From: Plasmodiophora brassicae
Taxonomy: Eukaryota; Endomyxa: Phytomyxea; Phytomyxea; Plasmodiophorida
Reading direction: 5' to 3'
Assembly: GCA_036867785.1 (NCBI GenBank)
Contig: CP145426.1
Coordinates: forward strand, 620,001 to 684,000
Length of the DNA stretch: 64,000 nucleotides
A model generated the notes under the pieces. It did not search any database and was not told where the DNA came from. It saw only the letters and a list, made by a program, of their open reading frames with translations. Made by a program: the position numbers and the translations under genes. Below, one piece after another: positions 10,476-22,687 of this stretch. Every line of letters starts with the position of its first letter. Within the stretch, counting starts at the first letter, position 1.

Positions 10476-13400
10476 ATGACGACGCTGCACAAGCTGAGCG
10501 TCCGGGGCGTGCGCTCGTACTCGCCGGACGACGAATCGGTGATCAAGTTCCAGCACCCGCTGACGATCATAGTCGGTCAGCGCTGGGCGTTGCCGGGACA
10601 ACGCGCGCGTCTGGACGTCTGAGAGTGCGCGTTGCCCGCCGCGGCAGGGAGTAACGGGAGCGGCAAGACGACCATCATCGAGTGCCTGAAGTACGTCTGC
10701 TCGGGGGAGTTCCCGCCGCTGTCCGACAAGGGGAAGAGCTTCGTGCACGACCCGGACGCGTGCGGTGAGCCGGTCGTGAAGGGCCAGATCAAGCTCGCGT
10801 TCCGGACCGCGGCCGGTGAGCGCCGCGCCCGATGCAGGACGCCGCCCGCCATCTCACACCGTATACGTGGCCAGGCGCCAGCGTCATCGCCTGCAAGTCG
10901 TTCCAGGTGACGGCGCAGAAGGGCCGCCGGACGTTCAAGCTGATCGATTCGGTGCTGTCGACCACTGACGAATCCGGTACGGCCGGCAACCGTTCTGTAG
11001 GTGTGGATACCCACCGGGCCGGATAACATGCGTGTTTGCTGTGTCAGGTGCCACGAAGACGTGTAGTTACAAATGCGCGCGCATGGTATATGAGTTCGCG
11101 GGTCTTGGATGGCGACCGGGGCGCACCCCGATTCACGTGATTGTGCTGCTGCAGGACGAACTGATGACCACGCTGATGGGCGTGTCGCAGCCGATTCTGG
11201 AGAACGTCATCTTCTGTCACCAGCTCGACGCCGACTGGCCGCTCAGCGACGATAAATCCTGTAGGTGGTGCCACCTCGCCCCTGGGTCAAACGCCGACGA
11301 CGTTGACGACGACTCACGTGCAGTGAAAAAACGGTTCGACGACATCTTCGCCGCTACAAAGTACACCAAAGCGCTGGAGAACATCAAGAAGCTGCGGGCC
11401 GAACAGACGGCCAAGGTCAAAGTATGTATGGCGCGCGCGTTCGCCCCCCCCCCCCCCCCCCTATGTCCCTGGTCGTATGTGTTCACCCTGGCGGTACAGG
11501 ACATGCAGCGCGATCTGGACATCCTGTCGAGCAACCTCCAGACGGCCCGCAAGATCGAAGACGACATCAAGCAGACGACGTCGAAGCTGGAGTCGGTGTC
11601 GGCGAAATGGTGACATCGTCGAGCGTCGGCCATTCCCCCGCTACGCTCAGCCGTGGTTTGTTGCAGGACGGGCGCCAAAGACGTCAAGGAGCGCCACACG
11701 GAACTCGTCGAGCGCCTGTCCGGCGAACTCGCTCAGGCAGGCACAGATCGCGTGTCGTTCCAGCGTGCTGTGTGCGTGTGCTCATTCCCGTGTCGGCAGG
11801 TGTCGTCTGCCGAGGCGAACTTCCAGGCCCTGGAGCGCGAGGCGTCGCTGATGGCGCAGGAAGTAGCCAGAGCGCGGTCGACCTTGCAACTCGTGCGTGC
11901 TTGCATGTGGCATCCGACCGCTGGAATAACGGGGCCTATCGCTTGCGTTAGGAATACGTCGAAGACGACGATGCGCTTCGGACGAGGCTGGCGCAGCTGG
12001 AGAAGGCGCTGGAGCAGCGCTCGAGGAGCGTGGCGCCGTGCGAAGCGGAGCTCCAGGCGGCGACCGCCCACGAGGAAGCCCTGTCGGCCGAGTACCAGAA
12101 CGCCATCAAGGCCGTCGGCCGGATCGAGGTCCTCCAGGAACAGTTCGACGCGCAGGTGCGCGCCGCCCGCGACCGAATGCTGGCCCTGTCCGACACGTAC
12201 GGCCTGGACCAGCATGTCGACCTGTCGTCGTCGCGTTCCCCGCTCGGTAGAGTGCGCCGCTGGCCTCCGCCTGCCCGCCCTCGCTCATGATTCGTCTTGC
12301 GCAGAACAAGCGCAGGCGTTCATCGACGCGCTGACGCATGTGGAATCGACGCTCGTCGGCGAGTGCACCTCGGCGAAGGAGGCGGCCGGTCGTCGCGTCG
12401 GGGATTTGGAGCGTCGCGTCAACCGGTGCGCCGAGGCGCTGTCCGACGCCGTCCAGCAGGAGCGTGTCGAGCAGCGCGAACGGGAACACATCGAGAAGGC
12501 CATCGCCGACCTCGACGTTGAGCTCGCCGTTGCCCGCCGGCAGACTGTGGCGCTCGAGCCGCTCCGCGCCCAGCTGCGGGAGGCGGAACGCGCGTTGCAG
12601 GACCACGTCGCCCAGGTGGCGGCCCTGGACGTCGACAAGCAGCTCGAGTGCCTGACGCGCCAGCAGTCGTCCCTGATGCCCCGCATCGACGCGGCCGTGA
12701 CCCGCATCCAGACGCTGCAGCGGGCGGCCGACGCCCGCAGCGCCGTCTCCGTCCAGGAGCGGCTGCTCGACCAGGCGCGGCGTCGTGCGTCGGAGGCGCG
12801 CGCCAAGTGCCCGCCGATGGACGGGCTGTCCGCGCAGGACATGGCGGACCGGCTCGCCCGGGAACACGCCGAGGCGCGCGCCGCTTCCGACCGCGCCCGG
12901 GCGAACGTTCACTCCGCGCAGGAGTCGAAATCCCTGCTCCACGGCCGGCGGCAGGCGCTCCAGGCGCAGGTCGCCGACGCGGAGCAGCGGGCGCGCGACC
13001 TTCGCGCCCGCGTCGACGCGCACCGCGTGTCCAGCCGGGCGCACCTGGACGAGCTGGTGGCGGCGCGCACGGCGGAGCAGGCGCGGCACGAGCAGACGGT
13101 CAGGTCGGTGGGCGGCGCCCGACTGCTACATGGGCCCGGGCCTGCGTCTCACGGACTGCGCGCTGCTGCAGGTACGCGCGCGACTACGCGCAAATGTTCG
13201 CCGACTGGGGCGACGACGCCCGCGCCGCGCTCCAGGACCATGCCGCCCAGGCGCAGCACGCGTGCGGCCTGTGCGCGCGCCCGTTCACGCCCGCTGAGCT
13301 GCGCGCCTTCGTCGACGGCAACGACGCGCGCATCGCCAAACTGAGGTACGCGGGGGGACCCCGGATGACGGCCATTGTTGCATTCGAACGTGTGTGTGTC

Positions 13401-15639
13401 CAGGAACCCGGAGGAGACGGCGGCGGCGGAGGCGGCGCTCGCCCGGCTCCACTCGCAGCTGGAGAAGCTCGGCGCGCTCCGGGGCGTCTTCGACGACCTC
13501 GAGCGCGTCGAACGGGACGACCTTCCGGCGCTGCGTTCGCAGCTGGCGGCGCTCGACGCGGACATCGCGGACGCCGAGGCGCGCCTGGCCGACGCGGCGC
13601 AGGGCGCCGACAGCGCCGACGCGCGGCTGCGCTCCCTGGACGAGGCGCAGCGCCTGGTGGCGACGCTGGTCGACGCGGAGCGCGACGTGGAGAGTTGCGC
13701 CCAGCGGGTGGCCGACCTGACACGGTCGCAGACCGATGGTGCCGCCGAGCCCGGGTCCGTCGAGGATGCGCACGCCGCCTACGAGGCGATGCAGAACGAA
13801 TCCAAGGACGTGTCGAGGCGGATGGACGACCTGCGCGCGCTGGCGCTCCAGAACGACAACGGGACGCGTGAGCGCACGGACGCGTGCACGCGCCTGCGGG
13901 AACGGGCGCTGGAGCTCGGGCGCGTCGAGGAGCGGGTCGCCGCCAGCGAACGCGAGCTGAGCGCGCTGCGCGATCGCCTGGCGCAGTCGCAGGCGACGAC
14001 GGCCGACCTGAAGCGGGCGCAGGGCCCGCTCGACGACGACCTGCGCCAGGCCCGACAGCGCCTGGACGAGGAGCGCGAGCGCTCGTCCCGCGCGGTGAGC
14101 GACCTGGACGGCCGGGTGCGGCGCATCCAGCAGGACGTTCGCGAGCTCCGGCGGTGCCTGGGCGACCTGCGCCGCATCGGCAACGACCTCGACGCCCAGC
14201 GCCGCATCGAGCGCGGCACGACGCAACTCGAAGCCGACGTACGCGTCCCCGACCCGGTCGTGCGTTTGACGCGTTGGCACTGACATCCAGTATCAGGTGC
14301 GGAGCGCCCGCGACGCCGTCCGGGCCGCCCAGCACCGGCTGGACACGGTGCGGGCGGCGCTGTCCCAGTTCGAGGTCGACCATCGCAACCTGTCGGACAA
14401 CGTCGCGTACCGGGCCCGGTGCGCCCAGCTCGAAGACCTGCACGGTACGCATTGTGTCGTGCACTGCGCTGTCGCACTGCGCCCACCGCCCCCCGTCGTC
14501 GTCCCGTAGGTCGAGTGCGATCGTTGCGGGCGCAGGCGTCGTCGGCCCGGCCGAGCCCGGTCGTGCAGGCCGACCTGGACCAGGCCCGGCAGGCGCTGCT
14601 GCAGAGCGAACGTGACTGTGCGTCGTGCAGCGGGGCGCACGCCACCCTGGCCGACCAGGTACACGTCTGCTGCGTTCCCGCCCGCCGCACGTCTGCCCCT
14701 AACCTGGTCGCTGCGTGCACACACAGCTGTCGAACAGCAAGGCCATGCTGCACGAGGAGCGGTACCGGACGGCGGCGGCGAGGCACCGCGACGTGACGAT
14801 CGACCTCGAGACAACGCGGCTGGCCGTCGCCGACCTCGACTGCTTCTACAAGGCCCTGGACCGGTCGCTGATGGAGTTCCACTCCATCAAGATGCGCGAG
14901 ATCAACGACGTCCTGAAGGACCTGTGGCAGGCCACGTACCGCGGCAAGGACATTGACACGATCGGTATGCGATCGTGTCGTCGGGTTGCGCTTCCCGCCC
15001 CGCTGACCGCCCTGCCCTGCCCCACAGCCATCCGGTCGGATAGCGCCGACGGCGTCGCCGACGTTGGCGGGCCCAGGAAGCAGTACAACTACCGCTTGGT
15101 CATGATGCAGGTCGGGCGCGTCGTCGTCGTCGTGCCCGCGCTGTCTGACACGTGCGGCGCGCGCAGGGCGACACCGAGCTGGGCATGCGAGGGCGGTCCA
15201 GCGCCGGGCAGCGCGTGCTGGCGTCGCTGCTGATTCGCATGGCGCTGTCGGAGACGTTCTGCGTCCGCTGCGGTAACGACGATCACGCGTCCGTCCTGGG
15301 GCGTGCGCTGACGCCCTTCGTTGTGTGTGTGAAGGCATTCTGGCGCTGGACGAACCGACTACGAACCTCGACGAGGAGAACGTGCGCGCCCTGGCCGATG
15401 CGCTCAATGCGCTCATCGAGCGCCGCAAGGGCCACGAGAGCTTCCAGCTGATTGTCATCACGCACGACGAGGAGTTCGTCGAGGTCGGTACCCGGCGCCG
15501 TTGTGTGTGTGTGCCGACGCGCCTGTGACACATTCGCCCCCAGTTGCTGCGCAAGCGCGATCACGCCGACTGCTACTGGCGCGTCTTCAAGGACACGAAC
15601 GGCTGCTCGAAGATCAAGAAGATACCGATCAACGCGTAA
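10476..15639 (+). CDS. RAD50: DNA double-strand break repair protein RAD50
   Basis: SMC-like ATPase of the MRE11-RAD50-NBS1 complex. Inferred exons: 10476-10575, 10648-10815, 10875-10976, 11048-11085, 11155-11260, 11324-11421, 11500-11609, 11667-11892, 11952-12246, 12305-13103, 13172-13345, 13404-14238, 14297-14444, 14510-14658, 14727-14964, 15028-15110, 15167-15272, 15335-15483 and 15544-15639. The sum is 4020 nt, an intact frame of 1339 residues, or 1318 if an in-frame GC-AG segment at 11737-11799 is also spliced (human RAD50 has 1312). Walker [10 protein letters not shown] spans the first intron; [15 protein letters not shown] follows. Long coiled coils flank the zinc hook CGLC (~13263-13274). 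[13 protein letters not shown], the signature [10 protein letters not shown], Walker [14 protein letters not shown] and [10 protein letters not shown] close the ATPase head. Every expected motif is present, so it should be functional. Confidence 0.95.
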
Positions 15640-15940
15640 GCCGCCCGTTGATGTGGCGTTTCCCCGATGCAACAGACATCTGTGCGAGAGAGAGAGAGAG
15701 AGAACGACCGCCTGGTCCCCCTGTTGACGCCGACCGCGCGTCGTCGATGCCTGGTCGAACCCGGGTCACGTTCGTATCGCGGTCTGGCCGGCCACCGCGA
15801 TGGTACGCCCGGGCGGCCCCCGCCTCGTAGTGGTGACCTGGATCGCTTCCACTACTAGTGTACCTGATGGATCGCGCGGGTTATTGTCAATTTATCGGGG
15901 GAGGGGCACGGTGGACACGGCTCGGCGCCGATCGGTGGGG

Positions 15941-18900
15941 ATGATGGGGCGCCCGCGCCTGTTGCTCGCGCTGCAGGCGCTCCTGCTGCTGCACGCGTCG
16001 CTGGCGACGGCGACCATCAGCAGCGCGCGGCGCCGGTCGACCAGCGCCGCGCGGCGACTCGGCCCGGACGGTATCCTGATGCTGTACCCGTCCGTCAACG
16101 ACGACATGTCGTGGTACTCGGCGGTGTCGTGGGCCACGAACCGATCCTTGACGGTCGGCGCCACCCAACAAGCGGACCCGTACGACAACCGGTCCTGGAC
16201 GTACAGCGGCGGGTCCATTAAGATCAGCAACGGCGTGATGGTCCAGAAAGGTGGTGTGCGACGTGCCCGAACGTGCGGGAGACTGACGCGGCACACGTGT
16301 CAGATGGGACCGTGCTGGCGATCACGAACAGCAGGTACGGGTGGGCGGATCTGGAGCTGACGGCGTACGCCCGCAACCCGTCCGGGAGCAACGGCACCAG
16401 CGCCGTCTCCGGGTACACGCTCGAGGCGCGATCCGGCGGCGAGAACGCATCCGGTAATTCGTATATCGGGGGGTGCATCTGCATGTGCCGCCGCCTGATC
16501 GCCCTGGGGCAGACCCGTGCTCGTTCCGCTCGTACCTGTCGAAATTGTACTTCCAGTCGCGGTGCGTGCTGACGCGTGATGCATATCGTCGCGTGGTACG
16601 TGCGGCGCCTGACGTTGCCCTGGCAGGCAAATGGGCCTCCAGAAGCGCTACACGCAGAGTCTCTATGTCAGGGGAACGGGCGGCGCGCCCAGGTGACGCC
16701 ACTGTCTGATCACGTGGGTTAGTCGGGATCGGTGCGAACGGCGACCGGGTCGGTGCCGTACGCGGCGTTCGTCAGCGCGTACCTCGGCATGAAGATGGTC
16801 GTGCGCAGCGCCTCGAACGGCAGGTGCGTACGGCGACGACGACGACCCCTGGTTTCACTGCCCCCTCATGCCATGATGACACAGCACGGTCCAGGTCGAC
16901 CTGTACGTCGACTATACCGAAGGGGCCAACGGAGGTCAGCACGCGGCGACGACATGGGCAGGGGATGTATCTGACGACGACGTCCGGGGCGCTGGCACAG
17001 GGACGTGGCAGCGTGTCCTGCAGCGCACCGACACGAACGACTGGCAGGCGTCGAGCACGGTGTCGTCGTGCACGTTCCCGGACGCTGGCTCGTACTCGTC
17101 ATCGGTGGCCAACATTCTATCGCCGGGCAAGGTGATCGCTGTTGCCATCGTTGCCGTTGCCGTACGTGTCGTCCGGCGCCTGATCATCACTGTGCCAAAC
17201 AGGCGTGCGTGCTGACGGTGACGAGTCCCACAACGGGTCAGGCGGTCCAGTGGAAATGGGTCTCCCTGCGAAACATCGGGCCGGTCACGTCGGCCGCCAC
17301 CAGGCCCAGAACGCGGTCGCGATCAGCGTCAAAGACGTCGCGGAAGAGGATGGTGACAACGTCGACCAGGGCCGGGCAGCACGTCATCACCACCGGAACG
17401 AAAAGCGCTCGTCGCTGGACGACAACGCCGGCGTCGACGGCACGACGACGTCGGTCTTCGACCGTACGTGTGCCTGTCGCAGCGGGCACCACGCTCCACC
17501 GGACAACAAAGCGCCCGACGACGAGGCGCCCGACCGCGCAACGACGATCGACAACAGGTCAGCGGGGGAGTACTGCGCATCGGTCTACCTCCAGGAGACG
17601 ACCGGCGACGTCGACCACAAGACGGTCAGCGACGTCTACACCTGTTGCCCATCCAACAACAGGGCACGCGCGACGTTCGTCAACGGGTCACCGACACAGC
17701 AGCAGGCCATCGTATACGACGGGACGGCCCGCGACGACATCGAAGCACGTTGCTGCCCCTCCAGCAACATCGCAGGGACGTGCCAGCACGAGGCGGTCAC
17801 CGGCAGCGAAGCGTCCGACGACGAGTCATGCCACTGACCGGCGGGTCTCATCGAGGAGGCGAACGACACCGCGAACATCGGTACGGGCGGCGACGTCGCG
17901 ATCGGGAACATCGCCACACAGCACGGGACCACCAGCTGGACAGCGGGTCGGGTCGATTCCCGCAGCGTCGACGTTATCGACCACACGAACGCATATCCAG
18001 CGGGGGACGACGCCAGCGGCAACGTGGACGGTTCCGTCCACTGCTGGCCGGCGTGTTCGACCGACGACGACGACGACGTCGGTGCAGGCGTGGCACGTAA
18101 GCATCGATCCTGTGGCGAGCGTCGATGTCAGCGCCGCGCTCGTGCTTCACGCCAACGTGCGCTGGCCAGACAGTTATTATGCAGCGGGCGCTGATCATCC
18201 GGCCTTCACCAGCGCCTGGTCGTGCGCGCCCCTCGACCTGTCCCGCCCGCAGACGACGCTGGGGCCCGCGTCCAACTCGCTGTGGCTGAAGGTCGCCCCG
18301 AACCGCCTGGCCGTCGGCACCGTGTACAACTTCACCTTCTCGATCTGCATCGCCGGCCCTCCATCGCGGTACGCCTCCTGCTCGCTGGCCTATCGCCTAA
18401 TTACGCCCGACGCGTTGCCGTTCGGCGGCAACCTATCCGTCACGCCCCTCGTCGCCTACGAGCTGTCCACGTTCACCATCAGGACGGCCGGGTGGCGTTC
18501 AACCGGGCGCGTCTGCGTCCGTCTTGTCGCCATCGTCGACGCCGCGAACGGTCAGCTCCCGTTGAACGGGGGATCGTGTGCCCCCGCGCCCGCCACCATC
18601 GACACGATGCTGCCGCTGGGCCTGCCCGACGACAACCACACCCTGACCGTCCAGGCCATCGCCTACGACGAGCTGACCGGGGTCGGGTCGACCCCGATCA
18701 CGATCCAATGTCAGTGCCGTCCACGGCCATCGACAACGACGACGACGCCGGCAGACCTGGTCTCCCTGGTCATGTCCTCGTCAAGGGCGTCCCTGCTGTC
18801 CGCTGTCCAGGCCGGCGCCGCGTTCCTGAACGCGTTACCCCCAGCTGTGTCGGATCAGGACGGGCGCGAGCGACGCCAGGCTCGCGCGGACCTCCTCGCC

Positions 18901-20922
18901 GCCGTCATCGCATCAGCGACGGCGCCGACGAACACAACGACGACGTCATCGTCGCTGACGGCGCAGGCGACCGCCCTGCACGTGGTCATGAGCGGGCCAC
19001 CCGACGAGATCTCGCAGGCGGTCGCCGAGACATCGCTTCAGTTCATGGTCGACGTGATGAACGGGACGACGACGACCCCGTCAGCGGCGCGGTTGCCTCG
19101 CGCGGGCCGTCTCGTCATCGCCGAGTCGCTCTCCGCCGTCATCGTCGCGTTGGGCGCACCCACCGCCACGAGCAGTGACGATGTGGTCGTTGCGGTGGGG
19201 CTCCTGGGCCAGGCGCAGGTCGCCGACCTGGTCCCCGGTGAGCCGCACGACGCCATCGAGACCGGTCAGTTCCGCAGCGAGGCCTGGAAGGTGGATCGCG
19301 CCACCAACCGGGCGACGACGTGTGCCGACCATGCCACCAACGGGTACTGTGTCGGCCTGCCCGACACGCTGCCCGCGATGCAGGACCCGGACGCCAGCGT
19401 CGGCGTGCTCACCACGATCTGGACGGTCAGCCCCAGGCCACTGCCGAACGGGGCCGTCTCCCGAACCGTCTCCGTCAACGTGATGATCGGGGGCGACAAC
19501 GCACGACGTCCCGTGATCAGCAACCTGTCCGACCCGATCCAGATCGGCATCGCGACGACGTCGACGACGCCCAGCTCGTCCGTTCAGCATGCGCTGGTGT
19601 GCGTCAGTGCCGGGTCGGGGCACCCGGCGCCATGGACAACGGACGGGTGCCGCCTGGCCGGCAGCGCCATTCAGCAGATCAACGGCACCACGTCGGCCAT
19701 CTGCGAGTGCACGCACCTGACCGATTTCGCCATCGTCGACGACCAGCGCCGACACGACGCCGACTCGACGACGTCGCTCTACAGGCAGACGGGCACAATC
19801 TACCTGTTCTTCGTCTGGGTCTACGCCGGCGAACTCGCCGTCGTGATCGCCGTCGCCCTGGAAGGTCGCCAGGCGATCGTTAAGGAGGCGGCGCGTAAGT
19901 CGCTGCGGCTCACGTCGTCGTTGATCGCGACCCTGTGCCTGGTCCGCATCGTGTCTTCGGTCCTGTACGCGTCCGGCCTGTGGGATGTGGCGTCGCACGC
20001 CATCTTCATCGTTCTGGCGCTGGCGCCGCCCATCGTCCAGTTCCTGCTGCTGTCGTTCTACATCCTGATGCTGGCGGCGACGGCCAGGAAGATCCGAACC
20101 ATGTCGACCGCCAAGCTGGGCCTGTTCCAGGGGATGAGGGCCCCGTTCCTGTTCGCGAACGCGACCATGGTCGTCGTCGTTCCATCGCTGCTTGTCGCTG
20201 GGCTGCTGCTGCCTGTAGATGTGACGACCGGCGGCGTCCTGGGGCTCTCGCTGGCCGACCTGCTCGTGTCGGCGGCCTCATCGGTCGCCTGCCTGACGTG
20301 CTTGGCACTGGGCGTCATGTTCCTGTGGTTCGGTGCCCGACTTCGACAATTGCTGCTGGATGCATCTCGCGACGCACCCGGCAACGTGGCGAGTACTTCG
20401 TCGACGTCGCCATACGGCAAGGTGGCCCGGTCGCTGGCCCGAATGTGTACCGCGTTCTGCGTTTGCCTGTGCGTCCAGAGCTGCCTGTGGCTTGTATCCG
20501 TCGTCGACTTTGCCTGGTACCTTGAGCACTACAGCGCCCTGCATTCCCTGTACCTGACCTGCGATGCCACCTGCATCGCCCTGGCCGTCCTCTACAACCG
20601 GAACACGGTTGCCGTGTCAAGGTCCGCCCGGCTCAACATGGACTCGACTCGGATGAAGCGCGTCTTCTTTGGCCTGGACAACCGCCCCTCAGGAGCAACG
20701 TCGAAGCGTGCCCAGACGATGGCAGGGTCGCCTGTGTCAGTCGGCGCTGCGTCAACGCCGTTGCGAACGGTACAGGAGGCTGGAGACGACAATGACGTCG
20801 ACGTCGGCGCGGTCGATCAGGGACGCGCCATTCAGGTCGCGATGGCTGAGTCCTGGGACCTCATCCGGAATGCAGCAGCTGGACCTCGTCATGCGTTGAC
20901 CGGTGGCCGGCATGCAAGGTGA
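15941..20922 (+). CDS. Lectin-like/REJ/GPS seven-helix receptor (adhesion-GPCR-like)
   Basis: Signal peptide at 15941 (LLLALQALLLLHASLATA). Small exons (15941-16250, 16304-16453, 16513-16561, 16627-16666, 16723-16823, 16885-16934, 17001-17131 and from 17203) join in frame into a beta-sandwich-like domain with GWADLELTAYARNPSG, GYTLEARSGG, GLQKRYTQSLY and VQVDLYVDYTEG, resembling concanavalin A-like carbohydrate-binding domains. Between ~17,260 and 18,100 two frames are open. One is Asp/Cys-rich and coding-like but needs further introns; the other is Arg/Thr-rich. From 18,170 on: REJ-type sequence (LAVGTVYNFTFSI, ALPFGGNLSVTPLVAYELST), a GPS motif (W..DGC...CECTHLTDFA, with the HL/T autocleavage triplet), and seven membrane helices (19795-20610). 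A Ser/Thr-rich tail follows. It could instead be two genes split near 17,300-18,100. The plausible role is a surface adhesion receptor. Confidence 0.7.
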
Positions 20923-20969
20923 CCCGCGGATCGTCTCGAGACTTGGGTGTCAATTGCGGCCGGCTGACG

Positions 20970-21338
20970 ATGTCGGAAAACAGGATACAGACCGCGTCTG
21001 GTTTGGAAGTGGAGGTCGTACCTCTCCAGGACGTTGTCGTCGTGAAGCCCCATGTTTACAACGATCATGTACTGACCAGCATGTATTGCGCGAGGGCCTT
21101 GTCACTACTGACACAGAGTTAGGAGCTTGAGTTCATGGTCGAGTTGGTAGGCCTAGTTCGGTCCAAGCTGCAGGCCAGGCCGGCCTGGAGAGGGGCAACT
21201 CTCGACGAGGTCATGACGGAATCGCGGTCGATTGCGGAGACCGTCATCATCGAATGGCGCACGAACGACCTACTGCTGTGCATGACGCCTCAATTGGAGA
21301 GTCGCGTCAATGCCTTGGCTGATGCATCCCGGTGCTGA
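20970..21338 (+). CDS. Small hypothetical protein, two exons
   Basis: Two frames join across a 54-nt GT-AG intron (21069-21122): exon 20970-21068 and exon 21123-21338 give 104 residues, starting MSENRIQTASGLEVEV and ending NALADASRC. The intron length and sites match the genome's pattern, and both phases are 0. The second exon looks helical (MVELVGLVRSKLQARPAWRG). No known family is recognised. It lies 47 nt after the receptor gene on the same strand. Moderate to low confidence, as it could be a chance pair of open frames. Confidence 0.35.
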
Positions 21339-22687
21339 TTCGAACACGCTCTAATTGGGTGCGCGACCTCCGCCACGTTGTGCTATAAAACAAAGAATTC
21401 ACCCTCCAGCTCGCTGGCATGCATGTCAGCTGCCACAGTCGCCTTGTGTGCGACGAGTCACTTTCGCGCCGATATAGCATAGCCACTTGTCACGTCCGCG
21501 ACCACCTGCGCCACAGTTTGGACGCACGTGTGTCACCCGATCCGGCCCAGTGGCGTACGCTACCGAGAAGGGGGAGGCACCCTACAAGGAGTCAGACCTG
21601 CTTCAGGCCTCCAGCTACAACCGAGCTATAACTAAAACAACTGACAACGTCCCATATAATGTAGCTAGCGCACAAGTCTCATAGCGTCTCGGAGCATTGC
21701 TGGCAATGCACAGTACTCGGATTTCATGAATGGGCTTCTGCCAATACTGCTGTAATGCATCCCAAAGTCGATTCGGGCTTGTTCTAGCTAGGCATTCTAA
21801 CCCGATACCTTGCAGCTCGTCGCCATTCCTGTGTTCACCCTCGAAAGAAACTTCTTGCCGCGCATAATTGAACGTCATGACAAGCTCAGGCCTGCGTGTG
21901 CAGCAATGTGAGAAAGGCACCCCAGCCCGCCAAGGGTATCGGCTTTCAACGGGACGTGATTCGCTCGGACTTGTCGTCGACTGCACTTTTATCGATCTTC
22001 TTTCCCATACCGTGTATGCCGGGATGCCGACAAACGACGTGTTACGGGCCGTTCGTTTAGGTATCTCCACAGTGTAGTCCGGGGTCCTATATTTAGCTCC
22101 TCATCACCTACGTCAGCATCAGCATCCTCCAGATATTCACATGCGCCAGAGATTCATGTGTCGAGATATGCGGGGATCGAGAGCACGCGATCACGTGCGC
22201 CGCTGGTGGGAGAGCGGGGTACGGGATCGATGGTGGATAAACGGCATTCGTCTATTGTGTCACCCGAGGCTTGACGGAAGACACTATAACAGACGCTCAA
22301 GCGAGTCCCCCAACTTTGCTCTGATACGACGTCTTTGGGCTGCCTCAGACCTCCCCGGACAAGTCACGGACATCCGTGGAGAAAGGGCACGAACGCACCC
22401 GGGAACTAGTGTGGTGCGCCTCTCGAGCGTGCGAACGAGGGTGCTGTCGCACCACTCGATATCTGTGCGATGGCGGCCGCCAATCGTGGACAGCGGCGGT
22501 TGCCATGTTGGGCGCTCTAAAAGTAGTGACACCATGTGACGTCGCGGGGGATCACCTTCGACAGCGACGTCGACAGGCAGTAGTGCTCGAAACTCGTGAA
22601 TTCAAATGCGGCCGATGTATGATACACACATGGACAGATGGCAAGCGGCGTCGATGTCGTGTTGGTCAGATGACGAGCGCATCGTCG
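21339..22687. other. Gene-poor stretch, nothing recognised
   Basis: Base composition is lower in GC than in flanking genes. Open frames at 21615-22070 (minus) and 22141-22539 (plus) exceed 100 codons but have no recognisable motif and ordinary-looking random composition. A TATAAAA string occurs at ~21384. No RNA gene or repeat was recognised. Confidence 0.4.

Noticed and set aside
11446-11461. Poly-C run in a RAD50 intron (similar run at ~26,432-26,445)
   Set aside because: A simple homopolymer. It lies within an intron or intergenic DNA and may have an uncertain length in the assembly, but has no evident function.
13779-15554. Long minus-strand open frame opposite RAD50 (and another at 12106-13089)
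   Set aside because: Arg/Ala-rich antisense shadow caused by high GC at third codon positions. RAD50 on the plus strand has every expected motif.
18222-19178. 318-codon plus-strand frame overlapping the receptor
   Set aside because: Arg/Pro/His-rich out-of-frame shadow of the REJ/GPS coding frame.
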